From Leuctra nigra (lineage: Eukaryota > Arthropoda > Insecta > Plecoptera > Leuctridae): a DNA stretch of 64,000 nt. Location of the stretch: positions 23,031,060 through 23,095,059 of the forward strand of contig OW203768.1 of the NCBI GenBank assembly GCA_934045905.1, written 5' to 3'. Position numbers and translations under genes: made by a program. Below the pieces are notes generated by a model, which made no database searches, was not told the DNA's origin, and was given only the letters and a program-made list of their open reading frames with translations. Within the stretch, counting starts at the first letter, position 1. Every line of letters begins with the position of its first letter. Shown here piece by piece: positions 12,755 to 25,600 of the stretch.

Positions 12755-12860
12755 TTTCTCACCTAGGCGACTAATTCAGATCTCGGGAATAGCAATCCAC
12801 CATCTTGAGTGAGAAAACCAAGGTTGTCGTCGATTTTTGTCACTTGTCACTTGTCACTTT

Positions 12861-13046
12861 TTCAGTAATAGGGCTCCAGCTGTTGCTCATAACCTCAATT
12901 TGTTCATGCGATTTTAAAGTTGGTTTCTGGCGTTATATAGTTTCTAGTATTGATATTGATACTAGGTACCTAGGTTGGAGATAATTGAGATATTACCGAT
13001 TTATGTATTGAGTATAGTAAATGTTATTTAGGCAAGCTAATGAATA
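12861..13046 (+). promoter_or_regulatory. Short space between the transposon end and COX11: likely COX11 5' region
   Basis: Only 186 bp separate the right end of the Harbinger element from the COX11 start codon, so the core promoter and 5' UTR probably lie here or within the element end. No TATA box or initiator could be named with confidence. Confidence 0.4.
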
Positions 13047-15759
13047 ATGAATTCTGTAAAATTCTCTGCATTGCGAATGTGTCATTGCTTGTGCAGGATC
13101 AATCAACCGAAAATTGTCAATGAAACACACAACTTAACAATAAAATGTAGTAGGAAATTGCAGACAGGGTCGCAGTGTTTGAAAAAGAGCGAACATTTAC
13201 CTGGTAGTGGTGGGGCGTGGAACCAACAACAGAAACGAGCCAAGTCGACGTTGTACTATGTCACCGCTGCAGGAGTGTTGGCTGTCGGTCTCAGCTATGC
13301 CTCTGTACCTCTCTACAGAATGTTCTGTCAGGTAAAGATCTATCAATGTCACCTTTAATCAATTAGCCAATACACCGAAAACTACCCATACTACTTATCT
13401 GACAGATTTAAATACCTTGTAGGTACCTAGGTAGGTACACTTGACAATTCATAAAACGGTATTTGAAAGAAATGGATTGTCTGAAAAAAATGTGATGGCA
13501 TCATCTGATGAAGTCTATACTTACTTGTCATCTACCTCTAGTAGGTGAGCTCTGATTTCATTGATAATAACAAGGATTGATTGTCAATGAACCTGACCAG
13601 CAGCCAATCTGTTTCGTTCAAATACCGTTTTATGAATTGTCCAGTGTACCTAATTAACTACTACTACACCGTCCCGTGTAACTTTTACATTTATTGTAAG
13701 GAAACAGTCTGTGTAACACTTTGATAAATGAAACTTTGTAATAGGTAGTATGGGCACTTAAAGTTTCCTAAATATACCTAGACATTAAAATGATTTTAAT
13801 AACGGTTCATAATATTTACGAAAGAACACATTTGAAAACGAGCTAAAAATATCAATGACTCTTTAAATTTGAATTTAACATACGTTCAACAGAATTACCT
13901 ACCTAAATAGCTTCATTAACTTTGCTGCAATAACAAACGTGTAGAGAAATCCCATGATCCAGAGCTAGAGGTAAAACAGCTCAATGTTTCTGCTCTTAGG
14001 CGTACAGTTACGGTGGAACAACAGGTGTCAGTGAAGATGCGGAGAAGGTGGAGAACATGAAGAAAGTCCCGGATAGAGTCCTGAGGATCCGGTTCAATGC
14101 CGACATTGGAGCGAGCATGAGATGGAACTTCAAACCACAACAAACTGAGATACAGGTGCATACACTTGACTGTTTATGTAGGTATGTAAAGGGAAGGGTC
14201 ACAGCTTCCAAGAGCCATTAAAATCTTGAACATCTTATCATTTACATCTTTAAAATGAAATTAGGTACACTCAGCACAACAAAAATTGATTGGTGAACAA
14301 CTGAATGACTGCTGGTCATGTTCCATACCAATCAAAGCTTGTTATTATGATTAAATTGTGAGTTCACCTACTAGAGTGAGACAAGGAGATTGGGTAATTT
14401 TACGATAAGCGTCTTCACTCTAGAATTGCTCCTTCATTTAACATGATTAGTGATGGCAATTTTCTGAATTTTTTTTTTTTTTAAATTTTCATGAAAATTT
14501 TCATGAAAATTTTCAATGCGTTGAAAATTTTTTAAATTACTATTTTTATTGCTTTATTGCACACAATTGTTGATAATATATCTGAAAAAAGCGTAAAATC
14601 AAAATCAAAATAAAAGTCAAATATAAGCCCAAATCTCAGTTTTTCTTCATTGTAATTTTGGCCAGACTGTAATTTCTACATAGGCGGGAAATTTGAATGC
14701 TGTATTAATGATCATTTTGCACATTTACCACTCAGACAACAACACGCATCATAATAGAGTTCAGTATGCATCCCAAGTATGCCCATACATTTATTAAATC
14801 AAATAAAATTGATTTAAACTTTTTCAAAAATTTTCAATTTTTTCAATGGTCATTGAAAATTTTTTGAAAATTTTCAATTTTCTGAAAATTTTCAAATGAA
14901 AATTTTCAATGGTGCCATCACTAAACATGATGAAGGTCAAAGTGAAGACGCTTCGTAAATTTACCGGAGATTGCTTGGACTGACTTCTGATGGTGTGATG
15001 TAAATATTTAGAGTCAATCAGATGTAATGAACGATCAATTTTAGTTGTGCCAAGTGTACCTACCTACTTAAATTCTTAAAAATACTGATCATGCATACCT
15101 GTCATTTTCTCCTCAATAATCTAACATCAATCTCTGTTATCTTGCCTATTTATTTATAGATACGATCTAGAATATTTGGCTGCCGACTGCTTTGGAACGT
15201 TTCAATTATTCAAGATTCCGATTACATTTTGTTACAATTCTTTTGATTTTATATAGGTACCTTCCTAATAATAGCTACCTATTTATTTTCTAAAGTAGAT
15301 AATGACATTTCACTAAGCAGCAGCGGCAAATTCCCAATAATTTAAAGAACCGGTCTTGTTTGAAATGGTGTCTGAATTGAAGAAACACAATTCCTCATAT
15401 TTTGTAAGGATCTATATTCTATCTGCTTCTGTTCCTGGTAGGTGATGCCTGGTGAAACCGCGCTGGCCTTCTACACGGCCTGCAACCCGACCGACACCCC
15501 CGTCACCGGCATCAGCACCTACAACGTGGTCCCGTTCGAGGCCGGCCAGTACTTCAACAAGATCCAGTGCTTCTGCTTCGAAGAGCAGCTGCTCAACCCT
15601 CACGAGCAGGTGGACATGCCCGTCTTCTTCTACATCGACCCCGAGTTCGTGGAGGACCCCAAGATGGAGCTGGTGGACACGCTCACGCTCTCGTACACGT
15701 TCTTCGAAGCCAAGGAGGGACTGACGTTGCCCAACATGCCGGCGTCTTACCACCGGTAG
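13047..15759 (+). CDS. COX11: Cytochrome c oxidase assembly protein COX11
   Basis: Three exons, 13047-13331, 14000-14155 and 15442-15759 (stop TAG), all joined in phase 0, give 252 aa; human COX11 is 276. COX11 is an inner-membrane protein whose intermembrane-space domain delivers copper to the CuB site of cytochrome oxidase subunit 1. Residues 1-69 are basic and Ser/Thr-rich, suited to a mitochondrial presequence. A single membrane helix spans about 71-88 (YVTAAGVLAVGLSYASVPLY), followed by the conserved MFCQ cysteine (Cys94). The copper-binding CFCF pair is at Cys190 and Cys192. The family signatures TGISTYNVVPFEAGQYF, MPVFFYIDPEF and LSYTFFEAKEG are all present. Exon 3 is GC-rich. Introns 1 and 2 hold foldback elements (13432-13652 and 14262-15062). 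Identification is essentially certain. Confidence 0.97.
13432..13652. mobile_element. Foldback MITE (family A, copy 1) in COX11 intron 1
   Basis: Terminal inverted repeats begin GGTACACTTGACAATTC and continue through ATAAAACGGTATTTGA, mirrored at 13618-13650. The core (about 13495-13610) matches that of 51383-51599, including the phrase GTGAGCTCTGATTTCATTG. Tip-to-tip length is about 217 bp, the same as the other copy. Confidence 0.85.
14262..15062. mobile_element. Foldback element of about 800 bp in COX11 intron 2
   Basis: The ends TAGGTACACTCAGCACAAC and GTTGTGCCAAGTGTACCTA are inverted repeats with two or three mismatches. Further inverted blocks include AAGCGTCTTCACT and TTTAGTGATGGCA. 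The centre is made of reiterated GAAAATTTTC motifs, themselves self-complementary. Confidence 0.8.
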
Positions 15760-16453
15760 CTCTAGTCCGCGTACCGTTCACTGTGATCGTCATTCAGTGT
15801 TTGGGAAGTTCCTTTTTAAACTAAATTGTGAAAGGCTCATTTCACAAGAAAAAAATTATTATTTCAAAAGTTCATTTCCCTTTTTGGCATACCTACAAGT
15901 TCCAGTTCACTAAAAAATCGGTTCAAAAATTTCCAAAAATTTTAACTTTTCTGCTCCACATTTTTTAACAAGGAAAAACCAAAGGACCGATGGAACTTAA
16001 CAAATTTCAAATATATTCTAGGAAGTTTAATTATTAAACATTTCTTCCCCAACACTGCTTCTTTCATGTAGTGCTAGGAACTTAGCAAATGCATCCAGTC
16101 ATCTGCATAGGTATGTACCTTCCCTATATGTACAAACAATCTTTGGTTCTCTTTTATTTTTGCAATGGACCACTAGTCATTATCTTGCTATGTGACATCA
16201 CGAATAAAACAGATGACAGAAGGATGTGGGTCGTGACCGTCAAGAAGGCTCTGACAGCAATGCTAAACATACTAGACCTACACTTCCCCCGGGTGGGGCG
16301 GGGGAAATGTAGGTCTAGTCTCTTTACCCAACACGTTTGATTGGTTCTCTCTCCCACTCTGGACCGTGCTGCTCTAGTGTGAGTAAAGAGAACTATTATG
16401 CTCCTCCCATCACCATTGGTCCATTGTCACTGATCACAGAACTTTATTAGACT
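15760..16453. other. COX11 3' region; short GC-rich hairpin
   Basis: Presumed 3' UTR and downstream DNA. The only marked structure is a perfect hairpin at about 16274-16320, where AGACCTAC(A)CTTCCCCC faces GGGGGAAATGTAGGTCT. No further gene is recognised. Confidence 0.5.
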
Positions 16454-16858
16454 ATAGCCCGTTTTACATAAAGCGCATTTCGCGTTTTGCGTTTCGCGGT
16501 TTTTATTTTTTTATAATGCCTTGAAGAGGCCGTTGAAAACAGAATGTTGATATACATTTATTATTCTTGTTAGTAACAATTTGGGTGTTATAAGATATGA
16601 TTAGATGGAATAATATGCACAGGTAAGAAATTATTAACATTATAGTCTTATTTTGCAGTTATTTTATAGTTTATTAATTATTTTATAGTTTACGTATAGT
16701 GACGCCATTTTCGCCATGCGCGGTACTGAAAATACCACCCGACAATCGAGATAAGGTGGCTTAAAAATAAAACGCGTGCGGCGAAATTTTCGGTGGTTTT
16801 GATGGGTTAATAGAAAATACGCAAAACGCGAAACGCGTGTTATGTAAAAGCGGCTTAT
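16454..16858. mobile_element. Foldback MITE with CG-rich ends
   Basis: Ends ATAGCCCGTTTTACATAA and TTATGTAAAAGCGGCTTAT are inverted, followed inward by CATTTCGCGTTTTGCGTTT facing CAAAACGCGAAACGCG. About 405 bp, non-coding. Confidence 0.75.
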
Positions 16859-16959
16859 GGGTATGTTTATCAATCTTGTTAGAGTCTTCAATACTACAAG
16901 AGTTGCATGGCAATGTAACTGGCTGGCTGACTATGTAATTGTAATTCATAAATTCCTTA

Positions 16960-17510
16960 TTAAGGGGGGATGCCCATGTAGAGGTCTCCGATAGATATTT
17001 GAATAAATATGCTTATTTAATAGATAATTTCCTTGTGCACCATATAAACGCAAGAAAAAGTGGGGTAGCCGAACTAATTTCCAAGATATATCACTTTATA
17101 AATTTGAGTTAGCCCTATCTTTAACATGGTAAGTCGAAAAAACACGGTAATTTTCCTAGTAAATATTAGATTTAAACTATTTTCCACCGATAGATTTTTT
17201 CCAAAAACTAATATTATGTGTATTAGACATGGAGGTATTTATTAAGATTTTTATATATACACCTAGCCGTACGTTTTTAAAAGTTAGGCGCCAAATTCTA
17301 AATAATTTTCCTATACCTACTGTGTTAAAATTTCTTAATCTTCCGAAGACATCATATTGAAAACTCAATATAATTTGAGAGTTGCAAGTTACAAGACATT
17401 TGATGAAACTTTTACATAAAAATATAGTTGAAATGTTGAAAAAATTAATAAAAGTTGTACATTTCAACAAAAAATATTTTCGGAAAATCTACTTGGGCAT
17501 CCCTCCTTAA
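16960..17510. mobile_element. piggyBac-type MITE with TTAA at both ends
   Basis: TTAAGGGGGGATGCCCA at the left faces TGGGCATCCCTCCTTAA at the right. TTAA is the target duplication expected of piggyBac-superfamily elements. A second element with the same TTAAGGAGGGAT tip is at 34992-35483. No transposase frame. Confidence 0.75.
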
Positions 17511-18695
17511 TGATTTTGTTAATGCATATAGGGCCCTGTGAATGTGGGTCCAAGGATCTGGGTTTGATTACCAGATTTTGGGTGCAAGGTTTGATTTAGC
17601 AGGCCCGTTCCTTAATCGTAGTCTCCGATTAGTGATAATTTTAGTATAAAATTTACTTTTTATAATTATCTTATGAATGAGGGGGAATAGGTGGATGAGT
17701 TGTCAGTCAGCATGTTGTAAATTACATACAATATGTGTTGCATGAACGAGAAGAATACCCAGAAATACCCAATATTGGTCAAGACCATACCATACCTAAT
17801 TGTAAATAAAGTAAGAACATACACACACTACATAGTACATACCATGCTACATACTTCATGAGTAGGCATTAGTATTATTTATTGAATTAAATAAGAAATT
17901 ATTATTGTTTAATGAAGTTCCTTTCTAAATTAGAAATGTGTTACAATAATAAATATTTGTTCAAATAGTTCAGTGTATAATTTATTTTATTTAGTCCATA
18001 AAACATTATAGGTATTTATTTTTGAAGTACCTAATAGTGTTGTGTGTTTGTTATTATTGAGGATAATACGAGCATTGTTGATCTCTTGATGAGCTAACTG
18101 CCAATGTCAATACCAGCGACTAATTGTGTAACCCAATGTAAACGAACTTTAAATTTCACCGTTTACACATCTTTTCATCTATGCGCCCAATGTAGCTGAA
18201 TTCTTTTGTCTATAATTAGAGAAACCTCCTACTTTCAAAATATACAACCTGTCCAAATGTGTGATTGTTCTGATTTCTGTGTGATTTCTGAGTTGGAAGA
18301 ACATGAAGAGCAGCAATGTTTACCGAACCGAACCTGATACTCGAACTGGTAAAAACTAAAAATCGAAAATTAATAACATTGCATGTTTTTACTTTTTGGA
18401 TCTCTTTCATGAGCTAAAAATATAATGATTATATTCACATATCTCTTTTCAATATTTTTGGACAAGCTGCATTTTGAAAGTAGGTACCTTAGCGCCTCAT
18501 TTTATATCGCTTATAAAAATTGCCCACAATTGCCCTTTCATAACACTTGCTACATTTCTAATTCATCTACTCCAACATTTTCAATGGAACATCTTTTAGT
18601 GGTTTTAACATAATTTTCTTCCACAACAATAAATAATAATCTTCTTCTGGTTCCGACAATGTTGTCAGGTCAGACAGTGGGAGCTCCCACTGGGT
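17511..18695. other. No gene or clear element seen
   Basis: AT-rich intergenic DNA between COX11 and the tektin gene. Open frames are short and have no recognisable domain. Confidence 0.5.
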
Positions 18696-19031
18696 CTAGG
18701 GCCTCGGATCTCTTCCAAACCGGCTGGCCAGGCCTGACGTTTCATCCTCCTCCTCCTCTTCTTCATCCTCGTCACCTTCCTCCAACTTCTCCACCAGCGC
18801 CCTCCAGATCCTCCTGTCCTCCCACCACTTATCTGCTTCCACTTTCTGCCACCTTTGCTGCCTGTCCTCCACGTCTTCTCTGATAAGACCACTCCACTTC
18901 TCTCTTGGTCTCCCCACTCTTCTTCTTCCCACCACTGTTTCTTCAAACTCCTGTCTTGGTATTCTCTTGAGATCCATTCTTTTCATGTGTCCAAACCAAC
19001 GCAATCTCTCTCTACCCATCTTGTAGCTCAA
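18696..19031 (-). pseudogene. LINE 3' end fragment (endonuclease/RT element C-terminus)
   Basis: The - strand reads RERLRWFGHMKRMDLKRIPR and GRRRVGRPREKWSGLIREDV, the C-terminal tail typical of RTE/BovB-type retrotransposon proteins, then an acidic low-complexity tail (EEGDEDEEEEEEDE). Only this tail remains. Confidence 0.75.
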
Positions 19032-19638
19032 ACTTTAATGAATAAAATTCTATGTGAAACAAATTTTCCTACAGCTAGTATTACAGTTGAGATTATTTTC
19101 ATCAGCTCCAACTGACTTTCTATTTTTTATCTTTCGTAATCGTACTACATATCCAAATTATCAAATTATGTTCGAAGTGATTGTTGAAGACTGAGTGAGT
19201 GATAATGGAACAGTTTTTGACAATTATTCAGTAAAGGAGACAACAGTATTAAGTATTGTATAGAACAAAGTTGGTGGAAGACGAAACGAATGTGAATGGA
19301 CATGAAAATTTGAGGAAAAAATTCCTCAAATTATATATTTACCTATATATATTTAATATGCCAAGCTCTAGATGTGTAGGTACTAGGTACTAGGTATAAT
19401 AGTTTTTTTAACTCTATCTAATAATATAGTAACATTGCCACTTAGTTGTCACCATCGATCGACGATCATACTATGTTTTTTTTTGTGTAAGAGGATTTCT
19501 ATTTTATGTTGAGCGTAAAAAATGTGTACGGTACCAACTTATTAGTAACAAGGTTACTATATTACGAACTAAGTTATAAAATGCTAAGTAACATTGCAGA
19601 CGAACAGTTTAATATTAGTGAGGGATAGAGGACTAGGA
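19032..19638. other. Tektin 3' flank, no gene seen
   Basis: AT-rich. It would hold the tektin 3' UTR on the - strand. No canonical AATAAA could be placed confidently just after the stop codon. Confidence 0.4.
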
Positions 19639-22600
19639 CTAGTACTTGATGGTGTTCTGGATTGGGAAGCTGCGCCGCATGCCGAGACACTTCTCGCGGT
19701 CGATGAACAGCGAGTTGACCTTGATCTGGAGGTCGCTCTCGAGGTTGGCTCGGGTCTTGAGCAGCTGTTGGTGTTGCGCCTCGGTCTCCTGCAGCTTGCG
19801 GTGGAGGTAGTCGATGCTGTCGCCCAGCTCCTTCACCTCGCGGATCAGTCTAGAGAGAGAACACAGTCATCGTCGTCAGTGATGTACTCGTTCGGAATGA
19901 GGTGGCTGCAGTTTGTTTACATGCAATTACTACCACAGACAAGCATATGATATCTTTGCTGCCATTCTCTTAGAGATAGAATATACCTACTCAAGTTTCA
20001 TTTTTTTTTTAAATTTTATTCTACTTCTACATTCTTACTGACAGGCGCGTAGGAACTACATTTGCAAGGGGGGGGGGGGGATAATATTGTAAAAGAATTT
20101 GAGCTGGAGATACTAGTGTCTACGAAGACAAATGGGGGGTCTGAGGGGAGGGCTCCCCAGTGAAATGCGGGTCTGGAGGGCACAGTCCCGGAAAAATTTT
20201 GAACTTCAGGCATGAATTTGGTGCATTTCTATGCGATTTTAACACTTTTTAAGCATATTTTTATCTTGACATAAATGTATAAGATAATAGGGAGGGGAAT
20301 TGAATCAGAGGGGGGATTGCCCCCCCCCCCCCCCTTTCTACGTGCCTGCTTACTGAGGACGACTACAATACCAATGATATCGTGAAATTGTAAAACTTAT
20401 CAGCATCATGTGGTAAATAACATTATTTTTGGCAAATAAAATTATCATTTGGGTAAGAGCTACACTGATTCTAAGAATGGATCATTGACGATGTTGACTC
20501 ACCGATCTTGAGCTGCGTCCCGACACAGCTCGATGTCCTTGCGATGAGATCTCGCCTCCAGCCTCGTGTGTGCCACCTGGACAGAGCAGTTATTCATATT
20601 AAACATTTTCAAACATCAAAATTACTTTTTTCTTACAGTATCTAATTTCAATCTAATATTAAAGAATGGGCAAAATGTCCCAAATTTTGTAAGTTATTTT
20701 TGAAAATGATAAGAAAAGAATGTAAATTTTTATGAACAATATTTTAGTGTCTACTTATAATTATTTTTCTGGAGACAATGCATTACGAAATGATAAAAGT
20801 ATGAATTTGATGTAAAAAATTTAACTATTGAAAGAGCGGCTTTAAGGGCCGAGGCCAATTCTTGAGTTTTCATGTTTTGAAACCATGTGTGTTTTCATTG
20901 TATCAAACTTGAAACAATTGACAACTATTGCTTAGCCTTCAACTTTTTTACGTTTTAAACAATGAAAACACACATGGTTTCAAAACATGAAATCTCAAGA
21001 ATTGGCCTCCAGTCTTTCAATACTCTGCTAACTTTTAAACTGTTGATTAGGACTGTATTGTCATGGCAACAACCAATGACATTCCTAGAATTACTGTGTT
21101 AACTTATTTACTGGTTTTAGCAGAGTATTGAAAAACTGGACGTTAAAATTTTTAGTGTCATTTCAATATTCTCTCACAATATTAATATTTTAAGGGGGAA
21201 AAGAAATACTCGCCATCTTCATGGTATCATCTCGTTTTTAATTTGATTATTTGTTTAAACTTGATTATATCATTCTGTCAATACCGGGTGGCGCAAAAAA
21301 ATCCCTCTGTTTGAGAGGTCACTATATCGAAACTATTATAGATACGGTTCTGAAATTTGTACACATATTAGAAAACATACAAAAATTTAATGTGTGTAAG
21401 TTTCAAAAACATTAATATTGTAGGAAAAAAGTTACAGCTGTTCAAATTTAATTGTCAAAAAATAGATTAAACGGAGCTCAAGTAGCGCGCGTCGAGAAAA
21501 CTTCCAATGGCCGGGACGCTGTTTCTTCAAAACTACGTACGATATCAAGCTGAAAATTTTAAATTATATTTAAAATAGATTAAGATCGATTGTGTAAAAA
21601 GTTCAATCAATTTGAATGATTGTAACGAAAATTATGTAACCTTGAAGTTGAGCTTGGAAACCGAATAGTGGGAAAAAAATCACTTTTAAAACAAGTGTAA
21701 TAAATGTTTAGAAATAATCTTAATTTTCTGATTTTACGCTCAACTTCAAGATTCCATAATTTTCGTTCCATTCATTCAAATTGACTGAAATTTTTACACA
21801 AACAACCTTAATATATTTTCAATATAATTTGAAATTTTCAGCTTGATATCGTACGTAGTATTGAAGAAAAAGCGTTCCGGCCATTGGAAGTTTTCTCGAA
21901 GCGCGCTATTTGAGCTCCGTATAATCAATTTTTTGACAACTAAATTTGAACAGCTGTAACTTTTTTCCTACTATAGTGAAGTTTTTGAAACTTGCCCATA
22001 TTAAATTTTGGTATGTTTTCTAGGGTGGATAGAATAGCGCCTAATGGAATAACGCCTAATTTGGAATAATGTCTAAAATACCGTTAGATGTTATTACAAT
22101 GGAATAACGTCTAAAGAGTTTTAGGCGTTATTCCACATGAAATTGTCATTTTAAAATTAGATGTTGTTCCACTGGCATAACGTCTAAAATAAATTTAGAG
22201 ATTATTCCAGTGGAATAAGCACTAATATGAAATTAGACGTTGTTCCTATGGAATAACGCCTAAATTAAAATTAGACTTTAATCAAGGTCAAAAAGATGAT
22301 TAGGTTCGCGAATAATGTAATACCGCCTAATTTGGAATAATGTCTAAAATGCCGTTAGATGTTATTCCGATGGAATAACGTATAAAGTGTTTTAGGCGTT
22401 ATTCCACATTAAATTGTCGTTTTAAAATTAGATGTTGTTCCACTGGAATAATGACTAAAATAAAATTAGATATTATTCCAATGGAATAACAGCTAAAATA
22501 AAATTAGACGTTGTTCCAATGGATTAACATCTAAAATAAAATTAGATGTAGTTCCAGTGGAATAATGCCTAAAACATTATAAGGTATTTTTCTGTTGGAA

Positions 22601-25600
22601 TAACGACTAAAAGGGAATTAGTCGTTGTTCCAATGGAATATCATATAAAATAAAATTAGATGATATTCCAGTGGAATAACGTCTAAATCATTATATGGTA
22701 TTTCTTGTTTTGGGTAATATGTGTACAAATTTCAGAATCCTATCTATAATTGTTTCGATATAGTGACCTCTCAATCAGGGGGATTGTTTTTGCGCCACCC
22801 GGTATAAGGAGAATGCATTATGTTGGAAATGTTGAATTTGGAATTCAGTTAATTTCACTACTATTATGAAACTGCTCGTAAGGTTTGTGATTGTCACCTT
22901 GAGCGGCGCGCTCTTGTCCATGATGGCCTTGCGCAGGAGCTCGAGGTTCTTCTCCACGTCGAAGATCTCCTGCTGGATCTTGTGCAGATGCATCTGCAGC
23001 TTGCTCTTGGCCTCAAGGATCTCCGAGGAGCGTCGCGCGAGGGCGTTGTTGGTCGCGTTCCACGCCGCCCAGATCTCGTTCGCCACCGAGTTGATCATGT
23101 TGTCGGCATCGGAGCGCAGCTGCGCGCTCTTGGAGCGCTCGTTCTGGGAGCGCTGGATGATGCGGTTGCTGTTCTCCGCCCACGACTCGGTCACAGTCAC
23201 GCTGGGGACACGAGCGATGCCAGATGAGACAAGCTCGTGAATAATGACCAATGAAATTGAAAACCAATGTTACGGGAATTACTGTCTCATTACAGACAGA
23301 TAATATGTTAAAACGACAAAGTTGTTGTAAATATATTTCTCTTTATGGATTGTTTCAAATTTTTTTAACAATTTTTGTTTCATATATCACATATTTTGTC
23401 GAAAAGTACCTCTTAAGCATTCAAAATTTAAATCTTAAATGCATAGTAGAATGAGAAAATTAAAGTGGTTTCCAAACCAAATTACAGAGTGTGTAAATAT
23501 ACACAATCCACAAAACTATAATTGAAATTAATGAAATCTACATTTTAAAAATTTTGAAAGAAGCACTACACTTTTAAAACTGCACACTTTTAAAAGTTTT
23601 AAAACTTTTCAATATACCTATTACTTTAAAATTCATTAAAATGAAAATTTTTACTTGCAATTTTTTAAAATCATGTAAACTTAAAAAAAAAATTAGAAAG
23701 TATCATGAAATGTTTATAAATTATGAAAATTGAACACTTACGTGGGGTCGAACTTCTCGATGCCGCCGTAGTAGTTGATGCCCCTGGAGTAGTTGTTCAA
23801 CTGATGACACACGTTGTCGATGCCGAGAGCGCCCTCCTTGCTCTTGTAGTCTCGCTCGAGCTCATGCTGCGCCGCGCGGTTGCTGCGCAGCTGCTGCGTC
23901 ACCGCCGCCAGCTGGTTCTTCAGGCGGTCCTGGCTGGCGCGCAGGTTCTCCACCTCGCGCAACAGCGCCTGTTCCACCTGGTCGTGCACCTGGTAGCGAC
24001 AAAAAAAATAAGTGCCTGATCCAATATGGATTAGACAATCGGAAGCGGGATGAGGCTCCGTTTTATTAATTATTGAGCGAACGAAGCGAGCATCTCCTTT
24101 TTGCTTCTTTTGGCACGGACCTCTGTTTTTTTTTGTTTTTTTGTTACCTACTCGTATACAGGTCACAGTTTTACTCCGATCAAGCTGAAATTTTGCACAC
24201 ATGTTCGGACAATCTCTGGGGGTTGCAGACCCCAATTTTTTTTAAATCCGTTGATTGGTTCAAATTTTGAACCAAAAATTTGAGTTTTGAAAAAATTATT
24301 TTCCGATTGGTAGGTTTGATCTATTTGAAATTTTGACACGTCATTGCAACCAGCATTGTCTTAAATCATACAAAGTTTCAGCCAAATCCTTCAATTGGTT
24401 GTAACAAATCATTATTAGTTTGATATTGATTTGTATTCGGTATCAGACTTGACTTGTACCACTTAGACAGTAGATACATTCTTTTCAATGTCGTATCCGT
24501 AGACTCGGGTATTGTTCCTGATATCCGGTCTGTGTCATTGTGTTGAACCTACCCTGCGGGAGTCGCAGCTACCCTTTTGCATCCGGGCAAGACAGGTAGT
24601 TGCTGGTGGATTGTTTGGTCAACATTTCGGTGCTCGCGCATCAACGCGTTTCTCTGAGCGTTTACCGTTAGATCGATCTACTTAAAAAAATATTTTAGGA
24701 ATTTTTTGAGATTTTCATACAAGTCTGTGACGAAATTCAAGAATTATTGGCTTTTCGATTGACAGAATTTCGGTTTGAGGTGTTGCACGTATCCGTGCTC
24801 GCTTATCAACGCGTTACACAGAGCGTTTTCCTAGTACAATTCATTCGGCTTATGATTCTGTTAACAGTGAGCTCACCTCAAGAATCATTGAAATGACCTC
24901 TGAGGTACAGCCACGAGGGTTCTACTTGGATTACCCCCCCAAACCGGATGTGTCAAATCATCTAATCTGCGGGCCTGACGAGAGCCGTGCCGTTTGCAAC
25001 TCCTCTTATTTCAGTCTTCAGGGTGGATTCGAGACTCTAACCGAGGTCATTGTTCACTTACAAATCTGTAACTAAGCCCAATGATTCTGGAGACTCATAA
25101 ACAAGTAGTTCTGCGTTTATCATATTTGTAATGGTGAAATGAGTTATAATGTAAGAGAATACTTCAAAACAACTACATTTGTTGACATCAGTCAAATTGT
25201 AATTGAAAGATCTTGATTACTCCAAAAGTGTGCAACGCAAAATAAGAAAATTAACATTGGTTGTGACTTCCATCTCTGAGGACCAGATTTAGTTACATAT
25301 AAAGGGATGTCAGGGGGAGGAGTCATGACCAAAAAGGGGAACCAGTCCGGGGGAGTCCAGAACTGGAGGCCAATTCTTTATAGCTTTCACGTTTGAATTG
25401 TTTAAAACTTGATAAACTAACAACTAGGTCTTAGCCTTCAACTCTTTCAATCAAGTTTTATACAAGCAAACGTGAACGGAATGCGAGCTGACCGGGAGAA
25501 GAACTCACCAAGTCGATGCCGTGTCTGTTCTCCCTGTGATATAGACACTCCTGAGCGATGTGCAGCGGCCCCTCTATGTCCTGCACCGCCTTCTCGAGGT

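Larger units (their letters stand above)
3885..12860. mobile_element. PIF/Harbinger DNA transposon, two-gene, with nested insertions
   Basis: The left end at about 3886 contains two to three copies of AAGTGAC(A)AG, and the right end near 12838-12860 contains the reverse complement. With one mismatch a 25-bp terminal inverted repeat ending in AAGTGACAAAA can be read, and weaker inverted similarity (TATTCCCGAG, GGCGAC, GTGAGAA) continues inward for about 100 bp. Between the ends are the two genes expected of an autonomous PIF/Harbinger element: a Myb/SANT-like protein on + and a DDE transposase on -, convergent at their 3' ends (51 bp apart). A LINE fragment (about 9150-10480) and a Penelope-like remnant (about 10960-11560) sit inside the third transposase intron. 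The exact ends and the 3-bp target duplication were not resolved. Confidence 0.75.
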
